64,000 nt of DNA, from contig JALIGW010000003.1 of NCBI GenBank assembly GCA_023053685.1, positions 47,209,996 through 47,273,995 of the forward strand, read 5' to 3'. Position 1 is the first letter of the stretch. The number at the start of each line of letters is the position of its first letter. Both the position numbers and the translations under genes were made by a program. This document shows, one piece after another, positions 36,507-46,830 of this stretch. The stretch is from Diadophis punctatus similis (lineage: Eukaryota > Chordata > Lepidosauria > Squamata > Dipsadidae). The notes beneath the pieces were generated by a model. That model did no database searches. It was given only the letters and a program-made list of their open reading frames with translations, and had not been told where the DNA came from.

Positions 36507-36830
36507 CTTTGGAGTCTTTGGTGGTCTCTCAGTGTGGTAGTTTGGTTGCAGACATTTCATTACCTACCTAGGTAACATCATCAGTCCTAGTGGGTGTGAG
36601 GTTTGCTCTCATGTTATATACGGTAGTTTGACCTACCAGGTGTAGTTTTTTTTCCTTTGGCAGTTCTTATCAGAAACTATAAAGGAGAAAACCACACACC
36701 CCACCAATTCTGGCACGACTACTGCATATAAACAGGAAGCGAACCCACAGATGCTAGCACTGATGTTACCTAGTTGGATAATGAAACATCTGTAAACAAC
36801 AATAAAACTTAGAAAGCACCAGAGACTCCA
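36507..36830. repeat. Inverted repeat around 36.5-36.8 kb
   Basis: Left arm GGAGTCTTTGGTGGTCTCTC ... ATTTCATTACCTACCTAGGTAACATC and right arm GATGTTACCTAGTTGGATAATGAAACATC ... CACCAGAGACTCC are imperfect complements. It is likely an interspersed repeat of unknown class. Confidence 0.6.
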
Positions 36831-37819
36831 TTGTTCAATTCTGGGCTACAGATACTCTCTTCCATTGGAAGCTTTGCTTTTGTAGGCTGGCTCAGGTAGG
36901 CAGGATGTAAGGCAAAGAGAGATTTATGAATGATTGGATAGCTAGTACACCTAAGTAGTGATGGTTTAATGGCCAGCAGCTGTATAGATTTGGGCTTTCG
37001 CTATTCCTTGATTGGTATCCAGTGATTTGCACAAAATTGTTTCTTATACTATTTGAAAGCAGGTTTCTCATCTTCCAATAGGTAAGTAGCAATTACCTAT
37101 TTTTATAGCATTCAACAATAAAATAGAGGGTATGCACATGCTCTTAAGACCTGGATTGAATTCAGCGGCAGTCATCTTACTCATTTCTGATTAGACAGCT
37201 GTGGCCTTTTCTAAGACAGGAAGTTTAATCAAATTACCCCAGTGAGATTTCACCATTCCATATATATGTTTTACAGACAATTTCCTCATACTTATGCAGG
37301 AAGCTTGTAAGGAAGCCAGTAAAAAAACACACACACAAGAATGATTTTGTTGTGCTAAATGATTTGCCAATCTTTTTAAAAGCAACTTGGATTGTGGGTT
37401 GAAGAGGGGTGCATGATGGTGGGTAGGGGAATAATTAGGCTCCACAGAGGTAAACATAGGTAGACAGGTTGTTACTTCCTTGGAATCAGGCACCAGGCAG
37501 AAGTTGGGTGTGAATCTGATCTCTCCTTAAAGCAAGGATGAGTCTTGACCCTTCTGACATTAAGAAACCTTAGTGCACCAAGTATTTTTAATCAGCAAGG
37601 ACAATATTGTTTGAGCCAGTGTTTATTAGAAGTGACATGTAGCCCCACTATGCAATTTTTAGACTTGGCATTATGCAACTTAGTGTACAAAGCATGACTA
37701 ATATCCCTGCTGCTTTGAGAATAAAAACTAGAATTAGGAAGTAAGACACCAGAAAGCTTAGCAGAAGCTTTTCAATAGTGGTAAGACCAGCCTTGATAAG
37801 TGAAGAAAGCACTGTTAGA

Positions 37820-37976
37820 TATTTATTTATTTATTTATTTATTTTGTCAAGTACGTGTTGGTAATACACATAGATATAACATTGTTTATATACATAAGAT
37901 GGGTACTGATAAGAGGGAACATTAGGACAGGGACGGTAGGCACGCTGGTGCACTTATGCACGCCCCTTACTTACCG
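37820..37976 (-). mobile_element. Retroposon 3' fragment with (AAAT)n tail
   Basis: The sequence from a TTTA repeat through GTCAAGTACGTGTTGGTAAT to GCACGCCCCTTACT is nearly identical to 46226-46389, which is nested in a LINE; a + strand relative lies near 59640-59797. Family unknown to me. Confidence 0.7.
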
Positions 37977-38644
37977 TAATCAAATGGATTCTGCTAACTC
38001 TTAGAAGTGTTCTTTGAATTGTTATAAGAAAAGAATTGTTGGAAAGCTGATGGTTGTTGAATCCTAAAGCTCTTGAACTCAGATCTCAGTTCATTCTGGT
38101 ATTTCCTTCTTAAAATAGGAAGGAGGGCAAAACTATATGAATGAATATTTCCACACTACCACTATTTTTGTTCTCCAGTTTTCCCAAAACAATTCAAAGA
38201 CAACTTGTGATCATCTTAATTTCTGTTCTCTTCACATTCTGAAGGCACAAGAACACCTTGAGTCATTCAGAGTTCATTTCTAGGAAATCAAAAGGATGGT
38301 ACAAAAATATGAACAATGTCCCATTCCCTGAGCTATCATCATCAGTCCTAGATCAACAAACATGCTTTCATCTCTACTCCACACAAAAGAGAAATGAGTT
38401 AAATTGATGGTGCCTGCATCCAGCTATATTTTCAGCCGGTGTTCTGTACATTTGATTGTTTACAAATAAATACTGAATGGTTGACCTTAAGGAAAAATTC
38501 TTAGCTGCAAAGATGCTGTTCCTCCGTTGCTCTGAAAAGCCTCCTGCACATTACCACGATGAAACTATAGCATGTTAGCATTTCTGTAATCTGGGGTTTC
38601 TCCATTATTTTTAAGCATTCTTGCAAATTTACTAGGGTAGCTGG

Positions 38645-39285
38645 CAGGGGCGGGTTCCTAATTTTTTTACTACCACTCTGTGGGCGTGGCTTATTTTGTG
38701 GGTGTGGCTTGCCAGCCATGTGACCATGTGGGCGTGGGCCTCGGGAGCTTGGCAGCGGCCGGAGAAGCAGGGGGCATTGCCCACCCGCAACACAGCCCCC
38801 CTCAGTGGGAGCAGCAAGACCGCGGCAGTGGTTCTTCTAGGAGGCTCCGTCCGGCCTGAATGCTTCTCCCCATTCGATGATCCTAAGCTCCTGCTGCCCG
38901 TTCCCCCTCCCCTCAGCAGCTCGAGAAGCCTCTAACGTGCAAAAATGCCTGGGATCATCACCGCGCGTTCGTGGCTTCTCGGACTGCTGAAGGGAGGGGA
39001 ATGGAGATAGCTCCTGCCGCCCGTTCTTTCAGCGTCTCACGCACTCCCTCAGCCATCCTCCCCTGCTTGGACTCACTGTGGGGTAGGAAGGCAGCGCATG
39101 CGCAGTGCCGAAAGCTCGGCTTCTGGGCATGCGCAGAAGAATTTTTTTTTAAAATGTAAAAACATTTTTTTATAAAAAATGGTGGCGCCCAGGAACCAGC
39201 AACCGACCGCACCGGTACTGTGACGTCACCAGCGGGCCGCTACCGGTGCTATAGAGTGGACCGCACTGGTAGGAACCCACCACTG
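38645..39285. mobile_element. hAT MITE (ACCGG family), TSD GTAGCTGG
   Basis: Ends CAGGGGCGGGTTCCTAATTT and TAGGAACCCACCACTG lie between exact copies of GTAGCTGG (38637-38644, 39286-39293). About 200 bp of its GC-rich interior (38735-38940) is absent from the sister copy 49825-50328. Confidence 0.92.
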
Positions 39286-40827
39286 GTAGCTGGAGTGGGG
39301 TTGGGAGTAATTGTCTGGAATGCTTACAGAGAAGTACCATGAACATAATATAGAAGCTGCACAAGGGAGGAGCTGTAGAATTATGGCTGCTTTGAGATGT
39401 AGTGAGACAAGGCTTCCCAGCAACAGAAAAGTAGGCTACCTATAGAATTAAAACATTACAAATGGAAATTTTAGCTGTAGCTGAGCCAGCGACACAGATG
39501 ACTGTGTGGGATTGTACAGGCACAGAGTTGATTTTTGGAATGGTGCAAAGACACTGTATAAATCAATTGTACCCATATACATACACTGTTTTATGTTGAT
39601 CTCTAGTAGGAAAGCAAGGCAGATATGAATTGACATGCTGGTCTAGTGAAGAGATGCAGAGCATCTGTTGATTTGAGAGGCCCCAGCATGCTTTGCCTGG
39701 CCCGTTGAAGGCTATGCTTCAAAAGTGAGTGTTCCTTAGCCCTCCATAAGTTCTACAATATGCAAAAAAGATGCAACATTTTCAAACAGGGTGTGCCCTG
39801 TTAGAGAGATCAGCTGTGGTCTGCGTGTCGGGTGCCGCTCTCTAGTTTTGACCAGGAAGATCGATGGCGATTCTGTGAGCGTCTTTGGAGCAGACCGATT
39901 AGGTGTGAGACGCCACTGAGAGCGGTACGGATTATCAGGAGCTGGCTCTGCGCTCGGGAGTGAGAACGGGAGCGAGAACGGCAACTAATTAGACCTTTAA
40001 TGCTGACTATGGAGACCGCCGCCATTTCTTTATGGTGGAGGCTTGCTTCCGGAAATTAGTCTCACTCTTTGATGTCCTAAGGAACGTTTGAAGAATCGCT
40101 ACAACCGCTGCCATTACTGCCTGTTTTATTATCATCTAGGTGGTTTTGGTAGGTGTCTGACTTTGTGTTAATGGCGCAGGAGTATTTTCCCAAAAGCGCT
40201 ATAACCTCCATGGCTGCTATTTAAACCAAGGGAGACTCTGGACGTGAAGCTGATTTCTGTCCCTTGGGACCCCCCGTCGTTGCTATCGAGGGGGCGTAGA
40301 TACATCTTGTGCACTTAACGTCTGTCCTTGGAGGCTTGTAAAAACTTTTTTTCTCTGGAAAGATCGTGAGAAGCCGCCATTACTGCCTGCCTGTCATCTG
40401 GAAGGCAGTTTCTGGAAGGTACAGTGACTATAATTATCCCAGATGCTTCTTTTAATACCACCTTGGCTCCTGTGGACGCTTCTAGTCGCTCTATCAATCA
40501 AAGCAACCAAGGCGAAGATGTGGAACCCCCCCTCGGCCAGAATTCGATCAAGCACCGAGGGGTATAGGACTTTAGACTTTCAAAGCCACCATTGTGATTT
40601 TGCCGCCTTTTTAGAACTTTTTAGAAACCGTTTTAAATTGTATCCTCCCCTCTGAGATGTGATATGGGTGTGGTTGAATGTGGGTAGAATGAGATGAGTG
40701 TCTGAGTATTAGAAAGTGTGTGAAAATGGAAAAGCTAGGGACTGGGATTTTGCCGCCCCCCCCCCGCTGAGTGTAAAAACAGAAGTGGGGGGGGGGAGAC
40801 CCGGCTACCCTTTCTTGTGAGAATGGT

Positions 40828-43125
40828 ATGTATGGCCTGCAGGAAGGGAGGGAGACCAGCGGGGGAGGGGAGGGGGTCTCTGGTGTAGGCGAGAGCCGGA
40901 CCATCTCGGTCATAACGGGAAGAGGCAGCTATGGCGGGAGCAGAGGGGTGGGCCGCTCTCGGGGAATAAGACCTCGCTGTTTACAAGCGATCCCTTGTTC
41001 TGGCCCCTCCGATCCGGTTCCATCTTGCTCAACCCGGATACCTGGCAACCAGGGCTTTCAGGGCCCTGGGCTCAGGATGCTGCTGCTTAACGCCAGGTCA
41101 ATCGTCAACAAAGCCCCCTTGATACGTGATTTAATCACAGAGGAGGGGGCAGACCTGGTGTGTGTTACCGAGACCTGGCTGGGGCAGGAGGGGGGAGTAG
41201 CTCTCTCCGAGATATGCCCAGCCGGTTTCTCGGTGCAGCACCATTCTCGACCCCAGGGAAGGGGGGGAGGAGTGGCAATAATAACGCATGGAAATCTGCA
41301 TCCTCGTAGGATCCCTGCCCCGGAGATTGTTGGGTGTGAGACGCTCCTTTTGAAGTTGGACTTAGGGGTACAGGTGGGCCTTTTCTTAACGTACCTGCCT
41401 CCCAGCTGCGTAAGCAAGGCCCTGCCTGAGCTGCCCGAGGCAGTAGCCGGCTTGGCAGTTGAGTTCCCCAGGCTTATGGTGCTGGGGGACTTCAACTTGC
41501 CATCTGCCGGCGAAACCTTTGGGGCGGCCCAGGAGTTCATGGATTCCATGACAACCATGGACCTGTCCCAAGTAATCCAGGGTCCGACTCATGAGGGCGG
41601 TCACATGCTCGACCTAGTGTTTCTTTCGGGGCAGTGGAGAGATGATCTGAAGATAAGGGACTTAGTCATCACCCCACTGTCATGGTCAGATCATTTCCTA
41701 CTGAGGTTGGATTTCGCAGCCCCATTCCTCCCCCGCAGGGAGGCGGGACCGACTAGGTGGTTCCGCCCCAGGCGCCTAATGGAACCGGAAGGATTCCAGA
41801 GGGAACTTGGGGAAATACCTGAAACCCTGGTACACAATTCGGCTGACTCCCTGGTGGCTGCCTGGAACACCGCAGCATCAGGGGCTCTAGGCCGAATTGC
41901 ACCTAAGCGACCTCTCTATGGCAGTGGATTCCGGAAAGCTCCCTGGTTTACCGAGGAGCTCCGGGAGATGAAACGCCAGAAGAGACGTCTGGAGCGCCGC
42001 TGGAGGGCCAGAAAAACCGAGTCTGATCGAACACTATTAAGAATTTACATCAGATCTTATTTAGTGGCGATAAGGGCGGCAAAACGATCCTATTTTTCCG
42101 CTCTTATTGCGTCCGCAGATTCTCGCCCAGCCGCCTTGTTTAGGGTGACTCGCTCCCTCCTTGCTAAAGGGGGGAGCGAGGAAGACTTACAAGGCAGAGC
42201 TGAGGAATTCGCTGAGTTTCTGTCGGATAAAGTCGCTCAGATTCGGTCAAATCTGGACTCCGGCTGGGCAGAGTCCATTGAGTTGACAGGGGCTAGTCTT
42301 AGTCCATCATTATGGGAAGAGTTTGGGCCTGTTTCTCCCGAGGATGTGGACAGGGCTGTGGGAGCGATGGGTACCTCCACCTGTTTATTGGACCCGTGCC
42401 CCTCCTGGCTGGTTTCGGCTAGCAGGGAGGTAGCACGCGGCTGGATCCAGGCGGTGGTCACCGCTTCTTTGAGAGAGGGATCCGTACCGCAGTCGTTAAA
42501 AGCTGCGGTGGTGCGACCCCTCCTGAAGAAGCCTTCCCTGGATCCAGCCGACTTGAAGAACTATCGTCCGGTCTCCAACTTACCTTTTTTAGGGAAAGTT
42601 GTGGAGAAGGTGGTGGTTACTCAACTTCTGCAGCTCCTGGATGAAACAGATCATCTAGATCCTTATCAGTCGGGTTTCAGGCGCGGCTACAGTACAGAAA
42701 CTGCCTTGGTCGCTCTGATGGATGATCTCTGGCGGGCCCGGGATGGGGGGAACTCCTCCATCCTGGTGCTACTTGACCTCTCAGCGGCTTTCGATACCAT
42801 CGACCATGGTATCCTTCTGCATCGTCTCAGCGAGTTGGGAGTGGGAGGCACCGTTTTGCGGTGGTTCTCCTCTTATCTCGCTGATAGGATGCAGTCGGTG
42901 CTGGCAGGGGGGCAGAGATCGTCCCCTAGGCCCCTATCATGTGGGGTGCCTCAGGGGTCGGTTCTCTCGCCCATCCTGTTCAACATCTACATGAAACCGC
43001 TGGGTGAGATCATTCGCAGACATGGGGTGTGTTTCCATCAGTACGCTGATGACACCCAGCTGTACATCACCACCCCGTCTGACTTCAGTGAGGATCTGGA
43101 TGGGGAGGAACAGACTCAGACTTAA
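40828..43125 (+). pseudogene. CR1 ORF2: endonuclease and reverse transcriptase (disrupted)
   Basis: A 765-codon frame encodes an APE-type endonuclease (from about residue 84, MLLLNARSIVNKAPLIRDL; LMVLGDFNLPSAGE near 217; SWSDHFLLRLDF) and then the reverse transcriptase (NYRPVSNLPFLGKVVEKV; LDLSAAFDTIDH; GVPQGSVLSPILFN; and the catalytic HQYADDTQLYI with YADD at 739-742, nt 43042-43053). These enzymes nick target DNA and copy LINE RNA in place. The frame ends early because of a small deletion and +1 shift near 43.11 kb; the rest of the protein continues in another frame (next entry). The catalytic core is intact, suggesting a fairly young copy. Confidence 0.93.
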
Positions 43126-43618
43126 TCCCGACAAGACTGAGTGGCTGTGGATATTGCCTCCTAAGGACTATGACAACTGTCCCTCCTTGGTCCTTGAGGG
43201 AGCGAAATTGACTCCCTCGGACCAGGTCCGCAACTTGGGGGTCCTTCTAGATCCACAGCTAAAATTGGACCATCATCTTTCTGCTGTGGCTAGAGGGGCC
43301 TTTGCACAGGTTCGCCTGGTGCACCAGTTGCGGCCATATTTGGAGAAGGAGGCTCTACTCACGGTCACTCATGCCCTTGTCACCTCTCGTTTGGACTACT
43401 GCAATGCGCTCTACATGGGGCTACCCTTGAAGAGTATCCGGAAACTTCAGTTGGTGCAAAATGCGGCTGCGCGTGCTGTGGTGGGTGTGCCAAGGTACAC
43501 CCACGTGACATCGATACTCCGCCAGCTGCATTGGTTGCCCATCGGTCTCCGGGTCCAATTCAAGGTGTTGATCACCATCTTTAAAGCCCTTCATGGCTTG
43601 GGACCAGGTTATCTACGG
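43110..43618 (+). pseudogene. CR1 ORF2 C-terminal part 1 (shifted frame)
   Basis: The frame resumes as RLRLNPDKTEWLWI, then RNLGVLLDPQLKLDHHLSAV, RLDYCNALYMGLPLKS and FKALHGLGPGYLR, the RT thumb and C-terminal region of CR1 ORF2. It is cut at 43618 by the hAT insertion and resumes at 44621. Confidence 0.9.
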
Positions 43619-44612
43619 CAGTGGTCCCCAACCTTTTTATTGCCGTGGACCGGTCAACGTTTGATAATTTTTCCGCGGCCCACTGGGGGGGGGGGGTTAC
43701 GGCGTCGCGTTGATTATTAAATCAAAACAATCTCAAATATAAACAATTTTAATTTACAGTGTAAAGCACACAATCACCAACTGGTTTGGGTCTCATTGCT
43801 GAGAAGTCACAGATGATTACATGCCAGTCGCCAGAAAACTCTAATTATGCCTTTACAGAGAACATATTCGTAATTGCTGCTTTACATGAACAGGTTGCCA
43901 TCCCAGATGAGAGACCATTCATGTAAAAATGTACTGAATTAATTAACCTCTAATTCTTTCTACTCATTTTTCAGCCCTAAGGTTTTGGGGGAATTATTTG
44001 TAGGTGAAAAACTTTCCAAGTAAAGATGTGGTATTGGGCGGGATAAGCAGAAGCCCTTCCTCGGTGAGGATGCAACGCTTCTTTTTCCAGAGCTGCAGCA
44101 AGCCGTCGCTGCGTTTCTCCAGCACGCCCTCCTTCACCGGCTTGCCACCGCTCTCCAGCATCCTCCCGCCGCCGCCGCCGCCAAAAACTTCCGAAAGGAG
44201 TGAAAAGGCGCGCGCTCGAGGGAAGCGGCACACGGACGAGCGGGATTTCCCGGGACGCGCCGGAAAGGCTTCGCCTTCTGCCGAACGACGGCCAGGTTTA
44301 GCCGCGCGGCTTCTGGTCCCGCCGGTCTTTCCTCAGAACCGCTGGAGGAAGCGCCCTCCGTCCCCCTCTCGTTGTTTTTGAAAGCGGCTTTTTCATTTCA
44401 GCGACACCAGGTTTTCGGGGAGGGGCGAAGAAAAGGCAGGGCGGCGCCTGCCGAAGAGGCTGGCCGAGGAAAGCCCGGCCGTTTCATCCTCGCCTGCCCG
44501 TCTTTAGGGACGGAGGCGGAGGCTCAAGTCGCAGGACCAGTAGCAGGGCGGCCCGGTACCATTTGTTCTGCGGACCGGTACCGGGCCGCGGACCGGGGGT
44601 TGGGGACCACTG
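43619..44612 (+). mobile_element. hAT element carrying a captured PHLDA1 fragment, TSD ATCTACGG
   Basis: The ends CAGTGGTCCCCAACCTTTTT and GGGGGTTGGGGACCACTG are inverted and flanked by exact 8-bp copies of ATCTACGG (43611-43618, 44613-44620) within the CR1 ORF2. No transposase is present. The left 400 bp is AT-rich transposon sequence. About 44036-44530 is CpG-rich and encodes, in antisense, the beginning of a PHLDA1-type PH domain. The right about 80 bp (GCGGCCCGGTACC..., CCGGGCCGCGGACCG) is hAT sequence again. The element is non-autonomous. Confidence 0.93.
44036..44161 (-). pseudogene. PHLDA1: Captured PHLDA1 exon fragment (42 codons)
   Basis: On the minus strand, 42 uninterrupted codons encode [17 protein letters not shown], then [19 protein letters not shown] and LLLIPP, matching the first part of the pleckstrin-homology domain of PHLDA1 (TDAG51), where the known order is [43 protein letters not shown]2 and PHLDA3 differ in this segment. 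Similarity stops sharply after IPP at 44036, where AT-rich hAT sequence ([17 protein letters not shown]) begins. Upstream in the gene sense (44162 to about 44530), GC-rich DNA including a Gly-coding GCC repeat is probably the PHLDA1 5' region. The fragment lacks the rest of the domain and is not a functional gene. Confidence 0.85.
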
Positions 44613-44620
44613 ATCTACGG

Positions 44621-44857
44621 GACTGCATTCTGCCTCATACTTCCCTTCGACCGGTTAGGGCCCACAGAGTTGGCCTCCTCCAGGTCCCGTCGGCCAAGCA
44701 ATGCCAGCTGGCGGGCCCAAGGGGGAGAGCCTTCTCTGTGGCTGGCCCCGTGCTCTGGAACCAACTTCCGCCAGAGACCCGAACTATCCCCACTCTGCTG
44801 GCCTTCCGGAAAGCTGTTAAGACATGGCTTTTCCTGCAGGCGGGGGGTAGAGCTTAA
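44621..44857 (+). pseudogene. CR1 ORF2 C-terminal part 2
   Basis: After the hAT target duplication the LINE frame continues DCILPHTSLRPVRAHRVG, QVPSAKQCQLAGPRGRAFS and AFRKAVKTWLFLQAGGRA, with a stop at 44855-44857. It is continuous with 43110-43618 when the insert and one TSD copy are ignored. Confidence 0.9.
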
Positions 44858-45427
44858 TTCACTCGAGCTCACCCCCCAAGTATGTATGATATTGAATGGT
44901 TGGTGATGATTTCTATATTATGTTTTAATTTTTATATTTGCTTTTAATTAACTTTTTAGATTTTGGTTATTCTTGTATTTTCTTACTGTTGTACGCCGCC
45001 CTGAGTCCTTAGGGAGTTGGGCGGCATATAAGAATTCCAAAATAAATAAATAAATAAATAAACTGGTGGGTCATTCTGGTGGGTCCACAGAGGGAATGCC
45101 GATAGACAATATTTCCAGCAAATTATTTAGCCACAATATATATTACAGCAGACATATCAGCAGGACATGCTAAAATTGCTTGGCTGCTTTGTCTCCATCA
45201 TATTTATCAATCAGAAATACATTGATTCTAATCATGAAGCCTCCTTTGACATGAGTGACACTGACAGACCAGGCTCCTGGAAAATTAGTCTGATCCTTTT
45301 AAAACACAGAATGCAGGATTTATACAATATATACTGTTGGGTCAAGTTACTTTGTCCAAAGACACAATGGACATGTGAAATAGTTTGCATATGAATATTT
45401 AATTCTTAAATACCTTTGTTTTCTCAG

Positions 45428-45477
45428 AGGGGCACAAGGAGAGTGGAGAAAATGGAAATTACGAGGGTGTTAGCTAG
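45428..45477 (+). CDS. KCNC4: Candidate KCNC4 terminal coding exon
   Basis: A good acceptor (tacctttgttttctcag) is followed by 2 bases that complete the split codon from exon 3 and an open frame, giving ...SIRK-EGHKESGENGNYEGVS-stop (stop TAG 45475-45477). The tail is hydrophilic, as expected for a Kv3 cytoplasmic terminus, and the full protein would be 608 residues. An AATAAA lies at 45609-45614, about 130 bp downstream, before the next transposon. I do not recognise this tail in known Kv3.4 isoforms, and short open frames after an AG are common by chance. Alternatives at 31489 and 52421 are also in phase. RNA evidence would decide. Confidence 0.4.
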
Positions 45478-45608
45478 CCAATTTGCTTAAATGTCATAGC
45501 AGTAATTGAGCTGCCCAGAAATCATCTTTGCTAGTGGTTTTTCTGCCTTGCCAGTAAGATTCCTTTTGTGCTTAAAAACAGGACATCAGTTAAGTGTTTG
45601 CTTATTGT

Positions 45609-45614
45609 AATAAA
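45609..45614 (+). terminator. Candidate polyadenylation signal
   Basis: This is an AATAAA hexamer about 130 bp after the stop of the candidate terminal KCNC4 exon, in apparently unique sequence upstream of the AGAAT microsatellite. It is relevant only if that exon is real. Confidence 0.25.
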
Positions 45615-45748
45615 TAGATATTTGGATCAAGTATAATCTTAGCAGAAAAAGCAAACCTTTAATTCCTGCAGCATTTATGGAAACACAGAACTGTCAATCT
45701 GAGTTGTCTCTCAAATGTTCATCCAGTTTTACCCCTTTCAGCAAATAA

Positions 45749-45806
45749 CAGAATAGAATAGAATAGAACAGAACAGAACAGAACAGAACAGAACAGAATA
45801 GAATAG
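45749..45806. repeat. (AGAAT/AGAAC)n pentamer microsatellite
   Basis: About 11 pentamers abut the antisense 3' end of an L3/CR1 LINE, the arrangement reported for snake genomes where the LINE tail seeds pentamer microsatellites. Confidence 0.93.
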
Positions 45807-46830
45807 CAGAGTTGGAAGGGACCTTGGAGGTCTTCTAGTCCAACCCCCTGCTTAGGCAGGAAACCCTACACCACTTCAGACAAATGGTTATCCAACATAT
45901 TCTTTAAAACTTCCAGTGTTGGAGCATTCACAACTTCTGGAGGCAAGTTGTTCCACGGATTAATTGTTCTAACTGTCAGGAAATTTCTCCTTAGTTCTAA
46001 GTTGCTTCTCTCCTTGTTTAGCTTCTACCCATTGCTTCTTGTTCTACCCTCAGGTGCTTTGGAGAATAGCTTGACTCCCTCTTCTTTGTGGCAACCCCTG
46101 AGATATTGGAACACTGCTATCATGTCTCCCCTGGTCCTTCTTTTCATTAAAGTAGACATACCCAGTTCCTGCAACCGTTCTTCATACTGTATGTTTTAGC
46201 CTCCAGTCCCCTAATCATCTTTGTTTTATTTTTTATTTTTTATTTATTTATTTTTGTCAAGTACGTGTTGGTAATATACATAGATATAACATTGTTTATA
46301 TACATAAAATGAGTACTGATAAGAGGGAACATTAGGACAGGGACGGTAGGCACGCTGGTGCACTTATGCACGCCCCTTACTGACCTCTTAGGAATCGGGT
46401 GAGGTCAACAGTGGACAGTCTAAAGTGCTCTTCTCTGCACTCTTTCTAGACTCTCAACATCTTTTTTACATCGTGGCGACCAAAACTGAATGCAGTATTC
46501 CAAGTGTGGCCTTACCAAGGCATTATAAAGTGATATGAACACTTCATGTGATCTTGATTCTATCCCTCTGTTAATGCAGCCTAGAACTGTGTTGGCTTTT
46601 TTGGCAGCTGCTGCACACTGCTGGCTCATATTTAAATGGTTGTCCACTAGGACTCCAAGATCCCTCTCGCAGTTACTACTGTTGAGCAAGGTACCACATG
46701 TACTGTACCTGTGCATTTTGTTTTTCTTGCCTAAATGTAGAACCTTACTTTTTTCACCATTGAATTTCATTTTGTTAGATAGCGCCCAATGATCAAGTCT
46801 GTCAAGATCCTTCTGTATCTTGAGCTATAT
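45807..46830 (-). mobile_element. L3/CR1 LINE 3' part, antisense, with nested retroposon
   Basis: The minus strand encodes MKFNGEKSKVLHLGKKNKM, RDLGVLVDNHLNMSQQCAA and LEYCIQFWSPRCKKDVESL, the RT C-terminal region of the snake L3/CR1 family. A (AAAT)-tailed retroposon (about 46226-46428) interrupts it between TTTGTT and GCTCTTCTCTGC. Confidence 0.88.
46226..46428 (-). mobile_element. (AAAT)n-tailed retroposon nested in L3/CR1
   Basis: It is near-identical to 37820-37976 over GTCAAGTACGTGTTGGTAAT to GCACGCCCCTTACT. The interrupted LINE sequence resumes with GCTCTTCTCTGCACTC, so this is the younger insertion. Confidence 0.75.

Larger units (their letters stand above)
39800..45061 (+). mobile_element. 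Nearly full-length CR1 LINE with a nested hAT element
   Basis: A GC-rich 5' region (about 39.80-40.8 kb, left boundary estimated) precedes a long EN-RT ORF2, then a 3' UTR with GTACGCCGCCCTGAGTCCTT and a tail of (AAAT)n at 45038-45061. The element is interrupted at 43619-44612 by a hAT transposon and has one ORF2 frameshift. A short 5' frame (40443-40655) shows no domain I recognise as ORF1. The 3' end matches the antisense copies at 32760 and 60411. Confidence 0.92.
26554..45427 (+). other. KCNC4: KCNC4 intron 3 (if the 45428 exon is used)
   Basis: This interval separates exon 3 from the favoured last-exon candidate and is mostly transposons. 26.6-27.5 kb is AT-rich unrecognised sequence with a poly-G run near 26790. 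Elements follow at 27598, 28720, 28999, 32760, 33850-35351, 35401, 36507, 37820, 38645 and 39.8-45.06 kb. 29.2-32.7 kb and 35.8-37.8 kb contain no feature I can name apart from a phase-compatible splice acceptor near 31488. The interval's existence as one intron depends on the terminal exon assignment. Confidence 0.45.

Noticed and set aside
43977..44381. Treating the PHLDA1-like frame as a functional gene
   Set aside because: Only the first 42 codons of the PH domain remain, the frame runs into hAT sequence, and the whole unit lies inside a transposon with its own target duplication.
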